NCBI RefSeq assembly: GCF_006517395.1
Contig: NZ_VDCY01000002.1
Location: forward strand, 186,001-250,000
Direction of reading: 5' to 3'
Source: Terrilactibacillus laevilacticus
GTDB lineage: Bacteria; Bacillota; Bacilli; Bacillales; Sporolactobacillaceae
DNA: 64,000 nucleotides
Part shown: positions 1-7,315 of the stretch, one piece after another
Numbering within the stretch: the first letter of the stretch is position 1
Layout of the letters: each line of letters opens with the position of its first letter
Made by a program: the position numbers and the translations under genes
The notes under the pieces: model-generated
Seen by the model: the letters and a program-made list of their open reading frames with translations, nothing else
Told to the model about the DNA's origin: nothing
The model's database searches: none

Positions 1-34
1 TCTCAGCGAGTAAATCTAAATACTTTGTATCCAT
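1..34 (-). CDS. 5' end of probable class III fructose-1,6-bisphosphatase (partial)
   Basis: The minus strand opens with MDTKYLDLLAE and then runs off the window edge. The ATG at 34 is preceded by GAGGGG at a 6-7 nt spacing; the in-frame ATG at 40 directly abuts that SD and is unlikely to be used. The short peptide resembles the conserved N-terminus of the Bacillus class III (YydE/Fbp) fructose-bisphosphatase, a gluconeogenic enzyme. Only about 11 residues are visible, so the identification is tentative; the presence of a minus-strand gene start is more secure than its name. Confidence 0.42.
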   Translation of the reverse strand, partial: MDTKYLDLLAE

Positions 35-114
35 CTGCATCCCCTCATATTGAACGAATTAAATATTGCAATAAAGATTGTAGGAGATCTCAAAAGATGA
101 AACTTCCTTATATT

Positions 115-329
115 GCGTGTTCAAAAAGGCGACAAATGAAAAGGGTTACTGGCTAAGTACGCTGGCATCCTGCCAGAACGCCAGTACTAGCCCGTCCTTG
201 GCGTCGGAAGATCAAGGCGGCGCTGTTTTGAGGACCGGAATGTAGGTTTTTGCTACATGAGGACTGGAAAAACAAGCCAACGCCGAGATTCGCAGCTTAT
301 CATTTGGTGACTATTTGAACAACCTCTTA
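115..329 (-). repeat. MITE-like dispersed repeat A, copy 1 (short form)
   Basis: About 215 bp ending in imperfect inverted repeats (GTGTTCAAAAAGGCGACAAA at one end; the reverse complement of GAGGTTGTTCAAATAGTCAC at the other). The core is shared with copies at 6091, 12093 and 45619, including CTGGCATCCTGC, CCCGTCC and ACATGAGGAC blocks. It is inverted relative to copies 2 and 3. It contains no ORF with an SD. It lies between the fbp-like start and the EamA gene. Confidence 0.85.
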
Positions 330-579
330 TATTATTATACTATTCATAGACGGAAAACTCCTGCTATTTGGTTCATTTTAAAGATGCATATATAGTATGG
401 GAGACGTTGGAAGAGAGGGTTAGACTGGTTTCTGCCGCTTGGTCATGGTTGTGGTAGACTAATAAAGTCATTCATCATGTGTCGAAATGCGGATGATTTT
501 ATAGAAAGCAGAAAGAGATGAAAATTTAAGACTATAACACGATTATAATAGGGAGATTTCTTGAATAATCTCTTAAATA
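330..579. other. Intergenic stretch without a recognisable gene
   Basis: AT-rich sequence between repeat A and the hairpin downstream of the EamA gene. I see only a small inverted repeat (GAGATT...AATCTC near 552-572). No ORF with a ribosome binding site and no known RNA family is evident. Confidence 0.5.
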
Positions 580-628
580 AGCCCCCCTTCCCTTCAATAC
601 CTAAATCATTGGGATGGGGGGTTCTGTT
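580..628. terminator. Hairpin downstream of the EamA gene
   Basis: GCCCCCCTTCCC (581-592) pairs with GGGATGGGGGG (611-621). A short T-rich tract (TTCTGTTTT) follows on the plus strand, and only a weak one on the minus strand. It sits directly after the stop of the minus-strand EamA gene and probably ends that transcript. Confidence 0.6.
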
Positions 629-1540
629 TTAAGCTCTCTCTAACTTCGGCTTCATAATGAGCTGTTTGATTATTTTAAAGTTAGCTAGGGCAACACCACA
701 AATAATGATCCCCCCACCTACGATTGAGATCCATGATACTTGTTCACGGTAGATCATAGCTCCCACAAACAAAGCAAGAAATGGCGAAATATATAGCCAT
801 GTGGATGGAAATAAGGGATTGGTATTCATCACTAGCCAGTAATAAAGCGAATGAGCGATCATTGAGCCAAGAATGATCAGATATAAAAGAGCCATGACGG
901 CATGACTATGTTGAAATAAAAGGAATTGATGATCTTCTGTTAAAAAAGACAAGATTAATAACATGAAACTCCCGTGCATCATCTGTGCTCCATTCATCGC
1001 GACAGACGATGTTCCCTCCAATACTTTCATCACTTTTTTACTGTAGAGGGTGGCTGATGCAAAAAATATTTGCGAAATCAAAACAGCTATACAACCCATA
1101 AACCAATACACCGACGCATTTGAAGAAATGTTTGGCCATAAGAGGACCAAAACACCTACAAAAGCTGTACCGCAGCCTATCTTAGATAATACCGATACCG
1201 TCTCTTTTAATATCATTGTTTGTACCAAAATGATGAGAATAGGTGCCATCGCAGACAAAACAGCAACAATGCCGGAAGCGACATATTGTTCTGCCCAGTA
1301 GGATGCCGCAAATACAGAAAATGTCAGCCCCATCCCGGTTAAAAACATTTCTTTTTTTAACAATAATGAAAACGAGACTTGTTTTTTACTTTTCATCCAT
1401 AACAGAATCATGAATCCTGCGACAAAGAACCGAACACCAGCAGAAAAAAATGGCGGTGCCCCCGAATCGACTCCTATTTTAATAGCTAAAAAAGTTGTTC
1501 CAAATATCATACACATAATAGTGTAATTGATGATGACCAT
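629..1540 (-). CDS. EamA/DMT-family transporter (YcxC-like)
   Basis: 303-residue integral membrane protein with about ten hydrophobic segments in two homologous halves, typical of EamA drug/metabolite exporters (a GTTFLAIKIG motif near the N-terminus). The start at 1540 has a strong AAGGAGGGG SD. It is divergent from a MocR-type regulator, the same arrangement as B. subtilis ycxC-ycxD, which suggests the regulator controls export of an amino acid or PLP-related metabolite. The substrate cannot be read from sequence. Confidence 0.88.
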   Translation of the reverse strand: MVIINYTIMCMIFGTTFLAIKIGVDSGAPPFFSAGVRFFVAGFMILLWMKSKKQVSFSLLLKKEMFLTGMGLTFSVFAASYWAEQYVASGIVAVLSAMAPILIILVQTMILKETVSVLSKIGCGTAFVGVLVLLWPNISSNASVYWFMGCIAVLISQIFFASATLYSKKVMKVLEGTSSVAMNGAQMMHGSFMLLILSFLTEDHQFLLFQHSHAVMALLYLIILGSMIAHSLYYWLVMNTNPLFPSTWLYISPFLALFVGAMIYREQVSWISIVGGGIIICGVALANFKIIKQLIMKPKLERA

Positions 1541-1565
1541 TGCTTAAGCCCCTCCTTTTTTAAAC

Positions 1566-1633
1566 ATTATAAAAGGAGGCACATAGAACAGTTTTTATTC
1601 TATAGAACAGATGGAATCGACTATGTTAGAATG
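1566..1633. promoter_or_regulatory. Divergent EamA/mocR promoters with a direct-repeat operator
   Basis: On the minus strand a perfect TATAAT (1571-1566) lies upstream of the EamA gene but has no good -35. On the plus strand a TAGAAT-like -10 (1627-1632) precedes the regulator. The nonamer ATAGAACAG occurs twice in direct orientation, at 1583-1591 and 1602-1610 (19 bp apart), overlapping the -35 positions of both promoters. MocR/GabR-type proteins bind direct repeats and activate promoters with weak -35 boxes, so this is the likely operator (inference). Confidence 0.55.
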
Positions 1634-1673
1634 AAAAAAGGGATAGATACTTTAAAAAGGGCGGTGATTTCTG

Positions 1674-3080
1674 ATGGCGATCGTTAAACAAACTCTTCCA
1701 CTCTATCAGCAAGTTTATCAAGATATTCTCAGCCGAATCCAATCCGCAGAATGGAAGCCGGGAGACAAACTTCCTTCTGTTCGGACGCTAGCACGTGAGA
1801 GAAGCATTCATCGTTTAACGGTGTTAAAGGCTTACCAATTATTAATGAACGATGACTGGGTCTATGTCAAAGACAAATCTGGATATTATGTGGGGAGCCA
1901 AAGTCAACATCATTTCACCGATCATTCAAATCCCATTGTCCACTCTTTAGTTCAAAAAAACCATTTATCAGAAATACATCAAGCCGATGTCACGTTTCAA
2001 TTTTCGAAAGCATTAATTGATCCAGCTCTATTGCCAAATCAATTTTTTTCTAAATATGTAAAAGATATATTTGATAAATATCCAAAAGTTTTAAGTACGT
2101 ATGCCCCACTTGAGGGAGACCGTGAGCTTCGTATGTATTTAGCCCAGTTCTTTCATGAAAAGCAGTCACTCATGGTTAATCCTGAACAAATTCTGATTAC
2201 TTCAGGTGCTCAGCAAGCCATTCATTTAATCGCTGAAGCCTTTATTTCACCAAAGGACGTTATCTTGATGGAAAGACCGTGTTATGGTGCGGCCATGGGA
2301 GCCTTTAGACAACAAGGGGCTTCGATCATTCCGGTAGACATTTTTCAATCTGGATATGATCTTTCGCAGATTGAATCTTATATGAAAGAGTACAAACCAA
2401 AGTTATTTTATTGTAACCCAACCTTTCACAATCCGACGGGATACACGATTCCTGACGAACAACGAAAACAGCTTGTTGATTTAGCTAGAGACTACCAATG
2501 TTTCATTGTAGAAGATGATTCGTTTTATGATATGTATTTTGATGAACCTCCTCCTCATCCAATTTTTAAATATGATACGGATGGTTTTGTCATCTACATT
2601 CGTGGCTTTAGTAAATATATCGCGCCTGGACTGCGGATTGCCGCCATAACATGCCACCCAATTATTAAAAAAGATTTATTAACGATCAAGTCGCTGATCG
2701 ACAATGGAAGTCCTTTATTGACACAGAAAATATTCCTTCATTATTTTCAATCTGAACGCATGCGGCAGCACATTGAAAAATTACGTATTGCTTTGCAAAT
2801 TAGAAAAGAAACAATGGAATTTGAGTTAAGAAAAACATCATGGAATTGGGTTAGCCCGAACGGTGGTCTCAACTTATGGGTGGAATGTCCTTCCTCCATT
2901 TCAATTGAAAAGTTGTTAAAGGACTGTCTAGATGCCTCTATTTCTTTTGTACCCGGAAGCGTCTGTGATCCTAAAAATGAGATGAACCATTATCTAAGAT
3001 TAAGTTACTCATATAACAACGAAGGGCAGATTCATGAGGGAATGAAACGTTTGATTCGTATAGCTGAAGGGATGGGCTGA
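1674..3080 (+). CDS. MocR-family (GntR + aminotransferase-like) transcriptional regulator, YcxD-like
   Basis: 468 residues. An N-terminal winged helix (about 1-75, with PLYQQVYQDILSRIQ and a KLPSVRTLARE helix-turn-helix) is fused to a fold-type I aminotransferase domain that retains the PLP-binding signatures SGAQQAIHL, CNPTFHNPTGYTIP and the Schiff-base lysine in RGFSKYIAPGLRI. MocR proteins sense PLP or amino-acid adducts. The ATG at 1674 has a GGGCGGTG SD. Its divergent neighbour is the likely target. The ligand is unknown. Confidence 0.9.
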   Translation: MAIVKQTLPLYQQVYQDILSRIQSAEWKPGDKLPSVRTLARERSIHRLTVLKAYQLLMNDDWVYVKDKSGYYVGSQSQHHFTDHSNPIVHSLVQKNHLSEIHQADVTFQFSKALIDPALLPNQFFSKYVKDIFDKYPKVLSTYAPLEGDRELRMYLAQFFHEKQSLMVNPEQILITSGAQQAIHLIAEAFISPKDVILMERPCYGAAMGAFRQQGASIIPVDIFQSGYDLSQIESYMKEYKPKLFYCNPTFHNPTGYTIPDEQRKQLVDLARDYQCFIVEDDSFYDMYFDEPPPHPIFKYDTDGFVIYIRGFSKYIAPGLRIAAITCHPIIKKDLLTIKSLIDNGSPLLTQKIFLHYFQSERMRQHIEKLRIALQIRKETMEFELRKTSWNWVSPNGGLNLWVECPSSISIEKLLKDCLDASISFVPGSVCDPKNEMNHYLRLSYSYNNEGQIHEGMKRLIRIAEGMG

Positions 3081-3130
3081 GTTCTAGTTGAGAAGTGAAT
3101 ACTTTGGTGGTAATTGTCTGCCTTCAGGTC

Positions 3131-3258
3131 GTGCAATCAGTGGGCGAACTCGTGCAATCTGAGAACAAACGTGTGCAAATTTGGCCAGAGGCGCAATTCT
3201 CCTTCGAGGCGGTGCAATTCTCCTCCGAAGTGGCGCAATTCTCCTTCGAAGCGGTGCA
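3131..3258. repeat. 21-bp tandem repeat array 1
   Basis: GCAAT cores recur at 3133, 3154, 3175, 3193, 3214, 3235 and 3256, a 21-bp period with one 3-bp deletion. Read on the minus strand, the best units are ATTGCACC-RC-CTCGAAGGAGA. The array lies between the convergent 3' ends of the mocR and PBP genes, just before the PBP terminator. The same unit family forms the arrays at 22334 and 51552. The open frames across it are low-complexity by-products. Confidence 0.85.
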
Positions 3259-3261
3259 TCT

Positions 3262-3294
3262 TAAAAATGCACCGGGCGTGAGCTGCCCGGTGCA
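3262..3294 (-). terminator. Rho-independent terminator of the PBP gene
   Basis: A perfect 10-bp stem (TGCACCGGGC at 3268-3277 with GCCCGGTGCA at 3285-3294), a 7-nt loop, then TTTTT on the minus strand. Confidence 0.85.
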
Positions 3295-3304
3295 TGATGA
3301 CATA

Positions 3305-5320
3305 TTATTTTTTAAAAAGAGGTTTAGCTTTACCTGCAACATAGTGACTTCCATGACGATCCTTCACATCTTGGATCATCATACTGATGAGCAAGTTTTG
3401 GTTTTTGTAATCAAAACCGACAAACCAGCCATTCTCTGTCCCTTTTTTATCTTCTTTTGATTTTTTTAATTCAGCCGTTCCTGTCTTTCCTGCCACTGTG
3501 ATGCCCTTAACGACGGGATCATGGGCTGAACCATTTGGCGATTCGATGACACCTTTTAATCCTTTTGTGATTGCATCAGCTTCACTTTGAGACATGACTT
3601 GTCTATGCCAGAAGGACGGCGTTGTTTCGTCATCCTTAATTAATTTTGGCTTGACGAGATTTCCATTATTTATTAAAGGTGTGTAGCTTACAGCTAGATG
3701 TAATGGTGACATTTCAATTTGACCTTGACCGTATCCAGAGTCTGCAAGCAGTATATCCGAGTCGATTTTCCCATCATTTGAAATGGAAGATTCCTGTGTT
3801 GGAAATTCAAATGGGACTTTTTCAGCAAAACCAAATTGTTTAAGACCCTGAATAAATTTATTGGCTCCCGTATCGAGCGCCGTTTGGGCAAAGTAAATGT
3901 TATCAGATGTGATAAGGGCATTATTGAGATCAACTTCAGAGAGACGACTGGATACCCGAGTGACTGAATAATTTCCCCAACTCTTATCTTTTTGCCATTC
4001 TTTACCTGATATTTTTTTCTTTCCATCAACCGTTATACTCCCATTTTCGAGTCCAATTGCTGCTGTTATCGGCTTGATTGTCGAACCTGGTGCATAAATT
4101 TTATTAAACTTCGCTGAAAATGGTCGGTTTGGATCATCATTTAATTTCTTCCAAGTCTTATCATTCCATCCGAAAACGAAACCGTTCGGATCGTAGGATG
4201 GCGAACTAACAAGAGCAAGAGCTTCACCAGTTTTAGGGTTGAGGGCAACAGAGGCCCCTGAGTCTCCTTTTAACTGATTATAAATCTTTTTTTGTAAATT
4301 AATATCAATGGTGGTCTTTACATCTTTGCCATTTTTAACGTCTTTTTTCGCAATAACCGTTTTCGTTTCACGAACTAAAATGGTCCACCCTGTCTGACCC
4401 CGCAATTGATTTTCGTAAACATTTTCGAGTCCAGCGACACCGATAGAATCCGTACTACTATAATTTTTATTTTCAGGTTTCTTAAGATCTTCCGCTGTTA
4501 TAGGGCGTATATAACCTGTGACATGAGCCGCCGCTTCTCCGTACGGATAAAAACGCGAATCCACATCCCGTTTACTGATACCTTTCTGGCTTGTGAGTTT
4601 CTTCACGAGATCCATTTGGTCGGGTTTGACTTTTTTAATTGGAACAAATGAATCATCCGTGACCCAGCTAGCCGAAAGTTGTTTATCAATCTCATCTCTC
4701 GACATATCTAATTTTTTCGCTGTTTGGTCTAGAACCTTATCTTTGCCTTTGCCTAACTGACCAGGTACAATCCCTATTTCCGGAACACTCTCAGTAATAG
4801 CGAGGGCATTTCCATTCCGATCTAAAATATTGCCTCGAACCGCATCTGTTGTAAGAACCTGAATGGTCTGTCCTTTTTTTAATTGAGAGAAAATAAAGGA
4901 AGGATTCCAATTAATTTTCCAGTCCTCATGATCATTTGATTTTTCATTGACAAGAGTGGCTCGTCCGTTAAAGGAAACCTTACCCGCTTTTGTATCCATT
5001 GTGACTTTGTATGGGATATGTTGTGTCTTTTTATTGTCTGAATCTTTTTCAGACTGTTTTCCGACCGTCACTTTTAAATTGGTCGTACCCACTTGTTCAT
5101 ATATATTGTTATAACGATCAACGAATGTCTTCTTTGAGACCGATTTTTTGGCGTCATTTGATAGTTGTGCATACATAGATGAAAAGTTTTCTTTATTCCA
5201 CTTGCTTACGTATTCATTCATTCGATCCTTGGCCGTAGGTTCATTGGAACAACCAACAAGTACAACAAACATGATACTCAATAAAAAACCGATCTTAATC
5301 TTAATTGTAGAGCCCTCCAA
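3305..5320 (-). CDS. pbpC: Class B penicillin-binding protein, PBP3/MecA-like lipoprotein
   Basis: Peptidoglycan DD-transpeptidase with the PbpC/MecA layout: lipoprotein signal ending VVLVGC, an NTF2-like MecA_N domain (about 30-145), a PBP dimer domain, and a transpeptidase domain with GSTIK near residue 413, SDN near 471 and AGKTGTAE near 609. Length matches B. subtilis PBP3 (668 aa). The start is odd: the first usable codon is TTG at 5320, which lies inside TTGGAGGG, itself a near-perfect SD. Seven nt after GGAGGG an ATT at 5305 would begin IKIKIGFLLSIM, an ideal lipoprotein N-terminus, so AUU initiation is possible. Low-affinity PBPs of this class can confer beta-lactam tolerance. Confidence 0.9.
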   Translation of the reverse strand: MEGSTIKIKIGFLLSIMFVVLVGCSNEPTAKDRMNEYVSKWNKENFSSMYAQLSNDAKKSVSKKTFVDRYNNIYEQVGTTNLKVTVGKQSEKDSDNKKTQHIPYKVTMDTKAGKVSFNGRATLVNEKSNDHEDWKINWNPSFIFSQLKKGQTIQVLTTDAVRGNILDRNGNALAITESVPEIGIVPGQLGKGKDKVLDQTAKKLDMSRDEIDKQLSASWVTDDSFVPIKKVKPDQMDLVKKLTSQKGISKRDVDSRFYPYGEAAAHVTGYIRPITAEDLKKPENKNYSSTDSIGVAGLENVYENQLRGQTGWTILVRETKTVIAKKDVKNGKDVKTTIDINLQKKIYNQLKGDSGASVALNPKTGEALALVSSPSYDPNGFVFGWNDKTWKKLNDDPNRPFSAKFNKIYAPGSTIKPITAAIGLENGSITVDGKKKISGKEWQKDKSWGNYSVTRVSSRLSEVDLNNALITSDNIYFAQTALDTGANKFIQGLKQFGFAEKVPFEFPTQESSISNDGKIDSDILLADSGYGQGQIEMSPLHLAVSYTPLINNGNLVKPKLIKDDETTPSFWHRQVMSQSEADAITKGLKGVIESPNGSAHDPVVKGITVAGKTGTAELKKSKEDKKGTENGWFVGFDYKNQNLLISMMIQDVKDRHGSHYVAGKAKPLFKK

Positions 5321-5341
5321 TTATGTCAAATTCCTATATTT

Positions 5342-5370
5342 AGTATAATTGAAAAAAGGCATTATTCCAA
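5342..5370 (-). promoter_or_regulatory. SigA-type promoter of the PBP gene
   Basis: TTGGAA (5370-5365), a 17-bp spacer, then TATACT (5347-5342). The predicted start lies near 5335, leaving a very short leader. The upstream TTG codon at 5320 would be about 15 nt from the 5' end with no SD, which favours the downstream ATT start. Confidence 0.6.
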
Positions 5371-5462
5371 ATCAATATCATCCTGTTCGGAAGTTAATGA
5401 CGGGACCTCACTTATCCCATTATGAATGGGAGCTTAGAAACTGACTTTTTGTGCCATGTTAA

Positions 5463-5855
5463 TTATTTAAATAAAACATAATCACCAGGTCCTGTGAACG
5501 CTATGCCTACAACGGTCGCAATGAGGACTAAATTATATTCAAATCCATTATTTACCGCCCAAAAACCATTCGGTCCATGTACCGTTAAAATGGCATCAAG
5601 CATAATGAGACCTATCAAACTCGCACCAACAGGAACCCAAAAACCAATTAAAAATAAAATACCGCCAACGAGTTCAAAAACACCTGCTACAATGGCCCAA
5701 ATTTTACCTCCAGGTTTGATTCCAATCGATTCTAACCATTCTCCTGTACCAGTCAATCCAGCCCCGCCGAACCAACCGAATAATTTTTGTGCTCCATGAC
5801 CGACAAATGTAAGACCTATGACTAAACGGATAAGCAATAATCCGATGTCCTCCAT
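5463..5855 (-). CDS. DoxX-family membrane protein
   Basis: 130 residues, four hydrophobic segments, with the typical DoxX opening LLIRLVIGLTFVGHGAQKLF. DoxX/CatD-type proteins are membrane components linked to thiol or quinone redox balance. Strong AAGGAGGT SD before the ATG at 5855. A small hairpin (TCCCATT/AATGGGA, near 5416-5432) follows the gene. No obvious operon partner; repeat elements lie upstream. Confidence 0.88.
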   Translation of the reverse strand: MEDIGLLLIRLVIGLTFVGHGAQKLFGWFGGAGLTGTGEWLESIGIKPGGKIWAIVAGVFELVGGILFLIGFWVPVGASLIGLIMLDAILTVHGPNGFWAVNNGFEYNLVLIATVVGIAFTGPGDYVLFK

Positions 5856-6021
5856 GACTAAGTTACCTCCTTGTTTTTCTAAATTAACTTTTATTTTTGC
5901 TGCTTATTGGGGAGAAGATCACCGCCTCGTATCGAGAAACACAGGTGGGACAACTTCCCGTTACCACTCGATTTCTAACCATCATTCTATTGATTGACGT
6001 ATTACTCCATCTTGTCCATTT

Positions 6022-6089
6022 TTAAAGAAAACTTGCCTACCCGCCAGCCTGTAAGGCGCAGACAGAGGCCTAGTTGAACTTATACTTTA
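6022..6089 (-). repeat. Dispersed repeat B, copy 1
   Basis: Contains AAAGAAAACTTGCC...AGAGGCCTAGTTG...CTTATACTTTAT. It is the reverse complement of the elements at 19923, 20021 and 47321. It sits back to back with repeat A copy 2. Complementary ends and an internal GC-rich stem suggest a folded element. Confidence 0.75.
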
Positions 6090-6090
6090 T

Positions 6091-6375
6091 AGAGGTTGTT
6101 CAAAAAGTCACCAAATGATAACTTGCGAATCTTGGCGCCCGCTTGTTTTTCCGGTCCTCATGTAGCGGATACAAGAGGATCGCTGGCTAAAATCGCTCAC
6201 GTCCTGTGGCGGGCACCTGAAGCTACCACAACGCGAGGATTGCCGATCCAAAGAAAACTGACGCCGCTCTTAGCCTTCTGACGCCTAGGACGGGCAATTA
6301 ACTGGCGTTTCTTGCAGGATGCCAGCGTACTTAGCCAGTAACCCTGTTCGTTTGTCACCTTTTTGAACACACACT
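6091..6375 (+). repeat. MITE-like dispersed repeat A, copy 2 (long form)
   Basis: About 285 bp, with terminal inverted repeats GAGGTTGTTCAAAAAGTCAC and, at the other end, GTCACCTTTTTGAACACACA. It shares with copy 4 a middle segment (GGATCGCTGGCTAAAATCGC, GCACCTGAAGCTACCACA) that is absent from the short copies 1 and 3. A 61-codon open frame inside it has no SD and is not a gene. Confidence 0.85.
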
Positions 6376-6389
6376 TATACCTTAAATTT

Positions 6390-7016
6390 TTATTCTTTCT
6401 TAAAGTGTGAAAAAAACGTCCGCCCCGTTATCCATAGTGTCCAAAGATAAGGTAAGGGTGCGGTTAAGAATTGAATATATAAGGACCATGATGGTAACCA
6501 TAAAGAGAGTAGCGCACCCAGACAGCCTAATAGACTAGCTCCTATTCCAACTAGTTTTACATAACCATGATATGAACAGGCCCATATCAAAAGACCAACG
6601 TACACCAGAATCATGGCTAAGTATCCCGCAAATAGTCCCCAAGTAAATAGAGCTCCCCACAGGGGATATAGTGACGTCTGCCCATGGATGATTTTATTCA
6701 GATGTTGGGGTAGGACAGCAATCTCGGCAGAAACTATGAGACACCATAAACCAAGAGATGTGATAAAAAGAGATGTGGGAATCCTGTTTACTTGTATCGG
6801 TGAATGTTTCATAAAAAAAATTAACCCAAGCAACCATATGGACAGACCAAATAAAAATAACCAATGATCTAAGATCCAATGATGATGCGCGGCCACTTCT
6901 TTGAATGCAAAGCCAACATCCCATGGATTCGTTAACAAAGGATGGAAGACTGTCGCGAGTCCAAGTAAAAGGGCACCAATAATCGAAATAAGAGCTGATA
7001 ATTTTTGATTTTTCAT
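6390..7016 (-). CDS. Multi-pass membrane protein of unknown function
   Basis: 208 residues with about six hydrophobic segments. A His-rich loop (AAHHHWILDHW) follows the first segment. GAGGG lies 7 nt before the ATG at 7016. I do not recognise the family. Aromatic and Gly-rich helices with conserved-looking His could suggest heme or metal contact, but this is speculative. It is divergent from the OPT transporter and near repeat A copy 2. Confidence 0.7.
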   Translation of the reverse strand: MKNQKLSALISIIGALLLGLATVFHPLLTNPWDVGFAFKEVAAHHHWILDHWLFLFGLSIWLLGLIFFMKHSPIQVNRIPTSLFITSLGLWCLIVSAEIAVLPQHLNKIIHGQTSLYPLWGALFTWGLFAGYLAMILVYVGLLIWACSYHGYVKLVGIGASLLGCLGALLSLWLPSWSLYIQFLTAPLPYLWTLWITGRTFFSHFKKE

Positions 7017-7213
7017 CGATATCCCTCAGATTAGCCTTTTTCATCCAATATAGGCAAATATACGAATCTATAAACATGTTTATGAAGATCGAAAAAAATT
7101 GTCAGAGCCAACCTTGTCTATATCGCCTTCCTCTTAGATGAAAAGTTCCCTTTATGATAATTAAAAATATAAACAAATGGTATATATTACTAGTGCATAA
7201 AGCACGATATCTC

Positions 7214-7242
7214 TTGCATTATCCGTTTGACTTTTGTACTAT
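7214..7242 (+). promoter_or_regulatory. Possible promoter of the OPT transporter gene
   Basis: TTGCAT (7214-7219), a 17-bp spacer, TACTAT (7237-7242), within the roughly 300-bp gap before the OPT gene. Reasonable but not strong; nothing else is evident in this gap. Confidence 0.35.
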
Positions 7243-7315
7243 AGACAAGGTTTGTATATTTGGGAGTTTTTTACATTATATTCTCATAATTCTAACACTT
7301 CAAGGAGATGACAAC

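Noticed and set aside
3095-3460. Plus-strand 121-codon frame through the 21-bp array and PBP 3' end
   Set aside because: Low-complexity translation of the tandem repeat, overlaps the terminator and the PBP gene, no SD.
6096-6281. 61-codon frame
   Set aside because: Lies inside dispersed repeat A and has no SD.
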